From positions 496,001 through 560,000 of the forward strand of contig JAPWJX010000003.1 of assembly GCA_028283855.1 (NCBI GenBank): a DNA stretch of 64,000 nucleotides. Direction: 5' to 3'. Positions 25,916 through 32,876 of the stretch are shown piece after piece. This stretch comes from Verrucomicrobium sp. GTDB taxonomy: Bacteria > Verrucomicrobiota > Verrucomicrobiia > Methylacidiphilales > GAS474. Positions within the stretch are counted from its first letter, which is position 1. Every line of letters begins with the position of its first letter. Under the pieces are notes generated by a model. That model was not told the DNA's origin and searched no databases. It was given only the letters and a program-made list of their open reading frames with translations. Made by a program: the position numbers and the translations under genes.

Positions 25916-27451
25916 CTAGGCCTTATCTTCCCCGCCGCCCGCCAGCGGAAGCTCGATCCAAAAGACGGCTCCCGGCATCCCGTCGCCCGGAGCCTCGCAG
26001 CCCATCCGCCCGCCCATCCGCTCCACGGCGCGCCGCGCGATGGAGAGGCCCATGCCGGTGCCCGTGTACTCCTCCGGATGGTGGAGCCGCTCGAAAAGGG
26101 CGAAGACGCGCTCCCGGTACGCCTCCGGCACGCCGATGCCGTGGTCCCGGACGGAGAGACGGAGGAACCCGCCCCGCCGTTCCGTGAAAAGGACGAGCCG
26201 GGGCGCGGCGTCCAGGGGGGTGAATTTGGCGGCGTTGTCCAGGAGGTTGGCCAGCGCCTGCTTGAGGGTGACGGCGTGGCCCCGCACCCGCTCCGCCCCG
26301 GTCCGGTTCTCCACCGTCACGCCCCGCTGCCGGTGCTCGAAGGCGAACTCCTCCAATAGGGAGGCGACCAGGCCGCCCAGGTCGATTTCCGACGGCGGCA
26401 GCTCCTCCCGCGTCAGGCGGCTGTAGTGGAGGAGATCCTGGATGAGGGCGTCCATCCGTTCCGCCGCGCGGCGGATGCGGTCCAGATACCCCGGGTCCGC
26501 CTCCCCCTCCGGCGGCTCCTGCTGGAGCAGCTCCGTCATCCCCATAATGCTGCGCAGGGGAGTGCGGAGGTCGTGGGAAACGGAGTAGCAGAAGGACTCC
26601 AGCTGCTGGTTCACGTCCTGCAGGGCGGCGGTGCGGCGCTCGACGCGCGCCTCCAGCGTCTCGTTCATGCGGCGGATCTCCTGCTCCCCGCGCAGCCGGT
26701 CGGTAACGTCGACGAAGGCGGCGATGGCCCCGCAGGGCTCGCCCCCCTCGTCCCGGATGGGGTAGGCGTTGCCGAAGATGTGGCGTACACGGCCGTCCCG
26801 GAAGGCCAGGTCCATCTGCACCCCGCGCGCGGCGACGCCCCGCGCGGCGGCCGCCTGGATGGGCAGCTCCTGCGGGGGCACCTCCGCGCCGTCCCGCATG
26901 ATCGTAAAGTGGGCCGTGGCGGAGGGGTCCTCCGCCGTCTTGGACGGGTTGGCGCCCGGGGGCATCTCGCACAGCTCGGCCGCCATCCGGTTGCCCGTGA
27001 TGACGCGGGCCTCCCGGTCGTGCGCGATGAAGACGGCGGCGGGGACCGACTCCATGAGCGTCTCCAGTTGCGACAGCCGGGCCAGTTCCCGCGCCAGCGC
27101 CGTCTGCAGGGTTTCCTCCGCCTCGCGCGCTTGCCGCTCCGCGTCCCGCAGCGCGGTGACGTCCCGTAGCCGCAGAAGAAGGCCGCCGCCCGCCCGGAGC
27201 CGCGCGGCGACCTCCCAGGAAAGGCCCTCCGGCGTGTCGGCCAGGAAAGGGGCGCCCGCCGGCGCGTCCAGCGCGGCGGCCAGGAAAGCCGGAAGCCGCG
27301 CGCGGCCATCCGCCCCGGCGTCCTCCTCCCGCAAGCCCAGGCGGGCCTGCGCGGCGGGATTCCAAAAGGCCAGACGGCCCTCCCCGTCCAGCGCCACGAC
27401 GGGTTCCGTCACCACCTCCAGCATCTCGGCCAAATCGTCCGGGGAGCCCAC
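25916..27451 (-). CDS. PAS-domain sensor histidine kinase
   Basis: A 511-aa cytoplasmic two-component kinase. PAS-like domains occupy about 5-100 and 130-250. A HisKA dimerisation domain has the H-box SVSHDLRTPLRSI (His about residue 293). The HATPase domain has the N-box ALANLLDNAAKF and G-boxes DHGIGVPEA and GTGMGLSIA. No membrane span is visible, so it should sense an internal or diffusible cue, as in phytochrome-type kinases. The start is GTG at 27451, with AGGA 8 nt upstream. It is divergent from the response regulator gene 85 nt away, its likely partner. Confidence 0.9.
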   Translation of the reverse strand: MGSPDDLAEMLEVVTEPVVALDGEGRLAFWNPAAQARLGLREEDAGADGRARLPAFLAAALDAPAGAPFLADTPEGLSWEVAARLRAGGGLLLRLRDVTALRDAERQAREAEETLQTALARELARLSQLETLMESVPAAVFIAHDREARVITGNRMAAELCEMPPGANPSKTAEDPSATAHFTIMRDGAEVPPQELPIQAAAARGVAARGVQMDLAFRDGRVRHIFGNAYPIRDEGGEPCGAIAAFVDVTDRLRGEQEIRRMNETLEARVERRTAALQDVNQQLESFCYSVSHDLRTPLRSIMGMTELLQQEPPEGEADPGYLDRIRRAAERMDALIQDLLHYSRLTREELPPSEIDLGGLVASLLEEFAFEHRQRGVTVENRTGAERVRGHAVTLKQALANLLDNAAKFTPLDAAPRLVLFTERRGGFLRLSVRDHGIGVPEAYRERVFALFERLHHPEEYTGTGMGLSIARRAVERMGGRMGCEAPGDGMPGAVFWIELPLAGGGEDKA

Positions 27452-27489
27452 GACGTCCTATTCCAAAGGGAGCGCGGCCGATTTGCCAG

Positions 27490-27518
27490 TTGAATGTTTG
27501 TAGGCTCACCTCTAATAC
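27490..27518 (+). promoter_or_regulatory. predicted response regulator promoter
   Basis: TTGAAT (27490-27495), a 17-bp spacer and TAATAC (27513-27518) lie 18 nt before the ATG at 27537. The predicted leader is about 12 nt. Confidence 0.5.
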
Positions 27519-27536
27519 TTAGTCCCCGGTAAAACT

Positions 27537-27968
27537 ATGTTGAATCAAGGGACGATCCTCCTGGTCGAAGACGACGCGGACGCGGCCCTCCTCATGAAGA
27601 AGGCGTTTGCCTCCGCCACCGTCGCCAACCCCCTGGAAGTCGTCCCCAACGGCCAGGAACTGATGGCCAAGCTCGGCGGCAAGCGGGCTCTCCCCGCCGA
27701 CCGCCCCATCATGATCCTCCTGGACCTCAAGCTCCCGGGCCAGAGCGGCTTCGACCTCCTGGAATGGATCCGCAAGCAGGCCGACGTCTCCCGGCTCGTC
27801 GTCGTCGTCCTCACCTCCTCCCGGGAAAGCCGCGACGTGGCCAAAGCCTACGCCCTGGGCGCCAACTCCTATTTGGTAAAGCCCACCTCCTTCCACCAGC
27901 TCGTCGAGCTCGTAAAGATGCTCAAAAGCTACTGGCTGACCCACAACCAGTTCTCCGGCGCCCAGTAA
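27537..27968 (+). CDS. single-domain response regulator (Rcp1-like)
   Basis: A 143-aa receiver domain without an output domain. The acidic pocket is E11-D12-D13, the phospho-acceptor is Asp63 in MILLDLKLPG, and the conserved Lys lies in YLVKPTS. The insert between strands and the LDLKLPG motif resemble the Rcp1 group that pairs with phytochrome-type kinases. It is divergent from the PAS histidine kinase and probably receives phosphate from it. Output would be by protein contact, not DNA binding. Confidence 0.9.
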   Translation: MLNQGTILLVEDDADAALLMKKAFASATVANPLEVVPNGQELMAKLGGKRALPADRPIMILLDLKLPGQSGFDLLEWIRKQADVSRLVVVVLTSSRESRDVAKAYALGANSYLVKPTSFHQLVELVKMLKSYWLTHNQFSGAQ

Positions 27969-27979
27969 AAGGCGCCCGG

Positions 27980-29218
27980 CTAATAGAGGAGATACGGCGC
28001 CCGCTTCTCGCGGAAAGCCGCCACCGCCGGCTCCCAGGCATTCACGATCGAGCCGACCGACGCGCCATTGGCCAGCTTCCCCCGGATCGTCGCGCTGCCG
28101 TAGATCTTATAGAAGAGATTGAGCTGGCTCGGCGTCGAGCGGTCAAAGATGTGCGCCCGCCGCTCCCCCGTCGCCAGGAAATAAAGCGCCATCGCGCAGA
28201 GATTCGTCCTCGCGTGCGGATCGATCTTCAGGCTCACCCCCTCCCAGCTGCCCAAAGGATCGGCGTAAGGCGTCGCCACCAGCCCGGGAATTTCCAGCCC
28301 GCGGAAGCGCGCCGCCATCGACGCCCCGTCCACCCCCGCGCAGGCAAAGCGCTGGAACGGCTCCCGCGTGCCGATGCCGATGTTCAGCCCGGAAAGGCTC
28401 CCCGCCAGCCCCGTCACCACATAATAGGCCGGGGACGTCGCATACGGGATATTCGGCGACGTCTGCACCCAGCGCAGCCCCGTGTCGTTCCACGTCATTC
28501 CCCGCTCCCAGCCCCGCATCGGCACCACGATCAGCCGGCACTTGTGCTTATTCCAGCCCAGGTCATTCACCATCCGGGCCAGCTCCGCCACCGTCAGCCC
28601 ATGCACGTAAGGCACCGGCACCTGGCTGACAAAAGAAACCCAGCGCGGCTCCACCATCGGCCCCTCCACCCGCTCCCCGCCCAGCGGATTGGGGCGGTCC
28701 AGCACCACAAACGGGATCCCCTTGTCCCCCGCCGCCTCCATGCACAGCACCATCGTGCTGATATACGTGTAGCTGCGGCAGCCGATGTCCTGCATGTCGA
28801 AGACCAGCATGTCCAGGCCGTCCAGCATCGAAGAGCTGGGCTTGCGCGTCGCGTCGTAGAGAGAATAGACCGGCAGGCCCGTCACCCGGTCCTTCCGGGA
28901 GCGGACGTATTGGCCCGCCGGCACCGTCCCGTCGATCCCGTGCTCCGGGGAAAAAAGCTTCGCCAGCTTCACGCCGGGAGCCGCCTTGAAGGCCTCCCGC
29001 GTCGTCCGGCCGGAGCTGTCCACCCCGGTCTGATTCGTGATGAGGCCCACGCGCTTCCCCTGGAAAAGGGCGAAGTGGTCGCGCTCCATCATATCGACGC
29101 CCAGGTCGATCGTCACCGGCTCCAGGGCGCGTGCGCTGGGCAGCCCCAGCCCGGCCCCGCAGGCCAGAGCCAGAGCGGCAGCCATTCCCCGAAAGCCCAA
29201 ACGCCGGATCACGCGCAC
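27980..29218 (-). CDS. namZ: exo-beta-N-acetylmuramidase NamZ-like protein (DUF1343)
   Basis: A DUF1343 protein; characterised members (Bacillus YbbC/NamZ) release MurNAc from the non-reducing end of peptidoglycan fragments. Landmarks are KRVGLITNQTGVDSSGR, KLFSPEHGIDG, VFDMQDIGCRSYTYIST, VLDRPNPLGG and the C-terminal GTREPFQRF region. A signal peptide is present (RVIRRLGFRGMAAALALACG). The start is uncertain: GTG at 29218 gives basic residues before the hydrophobic core (412 aa); ATG at 29185 would lack them. The frame stays open upstream only because it runs antisense through tRNA-Asn. It suggests cell-wall recycling. Confidence 0.85.
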   Translation of the reverse strand: MRVIRRLGFRGMAAALALACGAGLGLPSARALEPVTIDLGVDMMERDHFALFQGKRVGLITNQTGVDSSGRTTREAFKAAPGVKLAKLFSPEHGIDGTVPAGQYVRSRKDRVTGLPVYSLYDATRKPSSSMLDGLDMLVFDMQDIGCRSYTYISTMVLCMEAAGDKGIPFVVLDRPNPLGGERVEGPMVEPRWVSFVSQVPVPYVHGLTVAELARMVNDLGWNKHKCRLIVVPMRGWERGMTWNDTGLRWVQTSPNIPYATSPAYYVVTGLAGSLSGLNIGIGTREPFQRFACAGVDGASMAARFRGLEIPGLVATPYADPLGSWEGVSLKIDPHARTNLCAMALYFLATGERRAHIFDRSTPSQLNLFYKIYGSATIRGKLANGASVGSIVNAWEPAVAAFREKRAPYLLY

Positions 29219-29307
29219 GGGGGGTACGTTGTACGGAGGGGCCGCGGGCCGCAAATTCAAAGTTGAACCCCGCAGGCGGCGCTGATAGCGTCTTCCCTCT
29301 TCGCCAC

Positions 29308-29382
29308 TCCGGAGTAGCTCAGTGGTAGAGCGGTCGGCTGTTAACCGATTGGTCGTAGGTTCGAGCCCTACCTCCGGAGCCA
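29308..29382 (+). tRNA. tRNA-Asn (anticodon GTT)
   Basis: A full cloverleaf is readable: acceptor TCCGGAG paired with CTCCGGA, D-arm GCTCAGTGGTAGAGC, anticodon stem GTCGG/CCGAT around loop CTGTTAA (anticodon GTT), and T-arm GTAGG-TTCGAGC-CCTAC. The discriminator base is G at 29379, and CCA is encoded at 29380-29382. Confidence 0.97.
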
Positions 29383-29476
29383 TTTTCACTTACTAAATCC
29401 AACGGGTGCGCGGATTCCCCCCTCCGGCTTGGTGAAAAAAAGAAAACCGGCCAAGGGCCTTGTCGCACGGGCGCTC

Positions 29477-29908
29477 TTACAGAGCGGATTCCTTGCGCCT
29501 TAAGGCCGCAAGGACTTCTTTGGCGACGGCTCCCCGGTCCTTCTTAAGGCGTCGCAAAAACTCCTTCGGGGTGCTGTTTTCGGGGACGTGCTTGGAACCC
29601 CAGACCACCGATTCAAGCACCAGGGGCAGAAGGTCTATTCCCTTCTGCGTCAGCGCATAAACATATTTCCTCTGGTTCTTGGGATCGGCGGCCTTGGTGA
29701 TCACGCCGCCTTCCTCCAGCCGCTTGAGGCGGTCGGCCAAGATGTTGCTCGCGATGCGTTCCGGGGATTCCAAAAGCTCGCCGTAGTGCCTCTTGCCGTT
29801 CAGGAGCATGTCCCGAACGATAAGAAGCGACCACTTGTCCCCGAAAGCATCGAGGGTGAAGGCAACGGGGCATCCTGACTGCCTGCAATCGGACTTGGCT
29901 TTTCCCAT
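29477..29908 (-). CDS. HxlR-family transcriptional regulator
   Basis: A 143-aa winged-helix regulator. The HxlR signature is visible: CPVAFTLDAFGDKWSLLIVRDML near residue 13, then HYGELLESPERIASNILADRLKRLEEGGVI and the wing with RKYVYALTQKG. A Cys pair at the N-terminus (DCRQSGCP) is typical and may sense redox or electrophiles. The ATG at 29908 is preferred over a TTG 10 codons upstream. It is divergent from the SDR oxidoreductase gene, with inverted TTGCAA-containing repeats between. Repression of itself and the SDR gene is likely. Confidence 0.9.
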   Translation of the reverse strand: MGKAKSDCRQSGCPVAFTLDAFGDKWSLLIVRDMLLNGKRHYGELLESPERIASNILADRLKRLEEGGVITKAADPKNQRKYVYALTQKGIDLLPLVLESVVWGSKHVPENSTPKEFLRRLKKDRGAVAKEVLAALRRKESAL

Positions 29909-29930
29909 TGCCGCTATCTTGCGGTAAATA

Positions 29931-29984
29931 GCTTGCAACTTGAAAGCTAATTGTTTAAGCCAATATCACTTGCAAGTTGCAAGT
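29931..29984. promoter_or_regulatory. candidate HxlR operator
   Basis: A perfect 10-bp inverted repeat, CTTGCAACTT (29932-29941) and AAGTTGCAAG (29974-29983), flanks an AT-rich core. The right half overlaps a second copy, ACTTGCAAG at 29968-29976. The site lies between hxlR and the SDR gene, where a dimeric HxlR protein would be expected to bind. Confidence 0.6.
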
Positions 29985-30047
29985 AACTAATGAAACAAAG
30001 CGCCGTCCTTAGGGCGGCCTCAAACAGGAAACAGGAGTCTCAAAAGC

Positions 30048-30797
30048 ATGAATAAACTTACGGGGAAAGTCGCGGTCGTGACGGGCGGCAATAGTGGGAT
30101 TGGCCTGGCCGTGGCCAAGCGTTTCGTGGAAGAGGGAGCCCATGTCGTGATCACCGGCAGGCGCGAGAAGGAGCTGAAGGAGGCCGCGGCCTTTATCGGC
30201 GGAAACGTCACGCCGGTCGCGGGCGACGTGTCGCGCCTGGAGGATCTGGACCGGCTCTACGCCGTCGTGAAGGAGAAGCACGGCCACATTGATGTCCTCT
30301 TTGCCAACGCGGGCGGCGGGACCGTTGCGGCGCTTGCGACGGCGACCGAGGCCCATTTCGACCAGACCTTCGACGTGAACGTGAAGGGCTTGTTTTTCAC
30401 GGCGCAGAAGGCCCTGCCGCTCTTCAAGGACGGCGGCTCGATCATTCTGAACTCTTCTGTCGCGAATGTGATGGGGCTGCCGGGGTTTACCGCCTACGCC
30501 GCCAGCAAGGCGGCCGTGCGCAGCTTCGCGCGAGGCTGGGCGGCGGAGCTGAAGGACCGCAAGATTCGCGTGAATTCGATGAGTCCCGGCCCGATCGAAA
30601 CTCCGGCCCTGGACAAGGTGGGCCTTCCTCCTGAACAGGTCGATCAGGCGGTGGCTCAGTTTGTCTCGCAGGTTCCGCTGGGGCGCAGGGGCAAGCCCGA
30701 GGAAATCGCGTCGGCTGTCGTATTCCTGGCTTCCCATGAAAGTTCTTACATCACGGGCGTGGATCTCGCCGTAGATGGGGGAATGGCGCAGGTCTGA
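30048..30797 (+). CDS. short-chain dehydrogenase/reductase
   Basis: A 249-aa classical SDR. The NAD(P) motif TGGNSGIGLAVA is at about 12-23, the NAG-type strand is LFANAGGG near 83, catalytic Ser is in ILNSSVANV (about 137), and the YAASKAA active site (Tyr and Lys) is near 151. The C-terminal ITGVDLAVDGGMAQV is typical. Its substrate is unknown; SDRs beside HxlR regulators often reduce toxic carbonyls or quinones. A Shine-Dalgarno-like AGGAG precedes the ATG by about 11 nt. It is divergent from hxlR. Confidence 0.9.
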   Translation: MNKLTGKVAVVTGGNSGIGLAVAKRFVEEGAHVVITGRREKELKEAAAFIGGNVTPVAGDVSRLEDLDRLYAVVKEKHGHIDVLFANAGGGTVAALATATEAHFDQTFDVNVKGLFFTAQKALPLFKDGGSIILNSSVANVMGLPGFTAYAASKAAVRSFARGWAAELKDRKIRVNSMSPGPIETPALDKVGLPPEQVDQAVAQFVSQVPLGRRGKPEEIASAVVFLASHESSYITGVDLAVDGGMAQV

Positions 30798-30806
30798 GCC
30801 CGGCGC

Positions 30807-30842
30807 GGTCCCGCGACTGGCCTGCGGCCCGGTTGCGGGATC
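30807..30842 (+). repeat. GC-rich hairpin after the SDR gene
   Basis: An imperfect stem of about 16 bp (30807-30822 with 30826-30842, loop TGC) begins 9 nt after the SDR stop. It has no T-run. It could slow 3'-end decay or serve as a factor-assisted terminator. Nothing else is seen in the 133-nt gap up to the next gene. Confidence 0.45.
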
Positions 30843-30930
30843 GCGATGGCGCGAAGCCTGGGCGCCGTAGCCGTGGGGTCTTTCCCTCTTTCTTGCCGCC
30901 CGCGCGCGGCATCTTAGAGTAGGACTTCCC

Positions 30931-31944
30931 ATGAAAGCCGTCGCCCTGAGCCGTTATTTGCCGATCGACGATCCGGCGTCCCTCTTTGACTGCGAGCTGC
31001 CCGATCCGGTGCCCGGGCCGCGCGATCTCCTGGTGCGCGTGGAGGCCGTTTCGGTCAATCCCGTGGACACGAAGGTGCGGGCGCCGAAGGCGAAGGTCGA
31101 AGCCGCGCCCCGGGTCCTGGGTTGGGACGCCGCCGGAGTGGTGGAGGCGGTGGGGGCGGAGGTGACGCGGTTTCGCCCCGGCGACGCGGTTTACTATGCG
31201 GGCGACATCACGCGGCCCGGGTCGAACGCGCAGCTCCAGGCGGTCGACGAGCGGATCGTAGGGCGCAAGCCGCACACCCTTTCCTTTGCGGAGGCGGCCG
31301 CCCTGCCGCTCACGACGCTGACGGCGTGGGAGGCGCTTTTCGAGCGGCTCGGGATCGCGCCGGAAGGGGGCGGCGCGGGGCGGACGCTCCTCCTGATCGG
31401 CGGGGCGGGCGGAGTCGGTTCGATCGGGATCCAATTGGCGAAGCGCGCGGGGCTGACGGTGGTCACGACGGCGTCCCGGCCGGAGACGCGGGCCTGGGTG
31501 GAGGCGTTGGGCGCCGACCACGTGGCCGACCACCGGCAGCCGCTGGCGCCGCAGCTGGCGGCCTTCGGCCACCGGGAGGTCGACTTCATCGCCAATTTCT
31601 CCGACACGGATGCCTATTGGGAGACGATGGCGGAGGCGGTCCGGCCGCAGGGGCGGATCGTCTGCGTGGTGGAGAACCGGAAGCCGCTGGAGCTGGGCCT
31701 GCTCAAGGCGAAGAGCGCGGCGTTTTTCTGGGAGTTCATGTTCACGCGGGCGCAGTTCCAAACCCCCGACATGGCGCGGCAGGGGGAGATCCTGGACGCG
31801 GCGGCGGCGCTCTTTGAGGCCGGGGCCCTGCGCGGCACGCTGAAGGAGACGCTTTCCCCGATCGACGCGGCCAACCTGCGCGCCGCCCACAAGAAGCTGG
31901 AAAGCGGCCGGACGATCGGGAAGATCGTCCTCTCCGGCTGGTAA
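30931..31944 (+). CDS. zinc-type alcohol dehydrogenase family protein (MDR, quinone-oxidoreductase-like)
   Basis: A 337-aa medium-chain dehydrogenase/reductase. The N-terminal GroES-like part has DLLVRVEAVSVNPVDTKVR and VLGWDAAGVVEAVG. The Rossmann part has LLLIGGAGGVGSIGIQLAKR. Neither the catalytic Cys/His zinc ligands nor the structural four-Cys lobe is apparent, so this is the zinc-free branch despite the family name; it would reduce quinones or enones with NADPH. It lies downstream of the SDR gene on the same strand, perhaps independently expressed. Confidence 0.87.
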   Translation: MKAVALSRYLPIDDPASLFDCELPDPVPGPRDLLVRVEAVSVNPVDTKVRAPKAKVEAAPRVLGWDAAGVVEAVGAEVTRFRPGDAVYYAGDITRPGSNAQLQAVDERIVGRKPHTLSFAEAAALPLTTLTAWEALFERLGIAPEGGGAGRTLLLIGGAGGVGSIGIQLAKRAGLTVVTTASRPETRAWVEALGADHVADHRQPLAPQLAAFGHREVDFIANFSDTDAYWETMAEAVRPQGRIVCVVENRKPLELGLLKAKSAAFFWEFMFTRAQFQTPDMARQGEILDAAAALFEAGALRGTLKETLSPIDAANLRAAHKKLESGRTIGKIVLSGW

Positions 31945-31996
31945 AAAAGCCAGAACCGGAGTGTTTCGGAAGGCGGGGAGGGGTAAGCTTTCCCGC

Positions 31997-32848
31997 ATGA
32001 CGAAGAAGCCGCCCCTGCCGCAGACCGCCACCCGCCACGCGGCGGCGGTGGCCCGGGCGTGCCGCCTTCTGGAAGCGGCGGCGGAAGCCCCCTCCCTGGA
32101 CGCGCTGGCGCGGGCGGCGGGGATGAGCCGCCACCATTTTCACCGCGCGTTCAAGGCGGCGACGGGGCTGACGCCGAAGGCCTACGCCTCCGCGCGCCGG
32201 GCGGAGAAGGTCCGCGCCGCGCTGCCCCGGGGCCGGACGGTGACGGAGGGGTTCCACGAGGCGGGCTTCGGCTCCAGCGGCCGCTTCTACGCGGAGGCGG
32301 CCCGGGAGCTGGGGATGCCGCCGCGCGCCTACCGGAAGGGGGGCGCGGGGGCGGAGGTCCGCTTTGCCGTGGCCGCCACCACGCTCGGCGCGCTGCTGGT
32401 GGCCGCCTCGGAGAAGGGGCTTTGCATGATTTCCCTGGGGGACGATCCGGCCGTGTTGGTGCGCGAGCTGGAGGAGCGTTTCCCCCGTGCCCGCCTGGCG
32501 GGGGCGGACCGGGAGTTTGAGAAATGGGTGGCGCGGGTCGTCGGCTGCGTGGAGGCGCCGGGGCTGGAAATCGGCCTGCCGCTCGATCTCCGGGGCACGG
32601 TCTTCCAAAAGCGGGTTTGGCAGGCGCTCCGCCGCATCCCGGCGGGGACGACGGCGACCTACGCGGCGATCGCCCGGAAGATCGGCGCGCCGCGCGCGGT
32701 CCGCGCGGTGGCGGGGGCCTGCGCGGCCAATGTCCTGGCGCTGGCCGTGCCCTGTCACCGGGTGGTGCGGACGGACGGCGGCCTTTCCGGCTACCGCTGG
32801 ACGGCGGAGCGGAAGCGGATCCTCCTGGAGCGGGAGGCGCGCTCGTAA
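31997..32848 (+). CDS. AraC-domain / O6-methylguanine-DNA methyltransferase fusion (Ada-like, lacking the N-terminal Ada domain)
   Basis: A 283-aa protein. An AraC-type helix-turn-helix (about 15-110, SLDALARAAGMSRHHFHRAFKAATGLTPKAY) is joined to an MGMT domain (about 115-283) with the suicide-Cys motif LAVPCHRVV and GYRWTAERKR. It would remove O6-alkyl groups and might activate transcription. Full-length Ada senses phosphotriester damage through an N-terminal four-Cys zinc domain, which is absent here, so any regulatory trigger must differ. The ATG at 31997 is used; TAAGCT ends 7 nt before it. Confidence 0.9.
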   Translation: MTKKPPLPQTATRHAAAVARACRLLEAAAEAPSLDALARAAGMSRHHFHRAFKAATGLTPKAYASARRAEKVRAALPRGRTVTEGFHEAGFGSSGRFYAEAARELGMPPRAYRKGGAGAEVRFAVAATTLGALLVAASEKGLCMISLGDDPAVLVRELEERFPRARLAGADREFEKWVARVVGCVEAPGLEIGLPLDLRGTVFQKRVWQALRRIPAGTTATYAAIARKIGAPRAVRAVAGACAANVLALAVPCHRVVRTDGGLSGYRWTAERKRILLEREARS

Positions 32849-32876
32849 TTTTTCTTTTTCGGCTTAAGATGGGGAA

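Noticed and set aside
29219-29389. An N-terminal extension of NamZ that includes EVGLEPTTNRLTADRS.
   Set aside because: These residues are the antisense translation of tRNA-Asn at 29308-29382, a familiar artefact, not protein.
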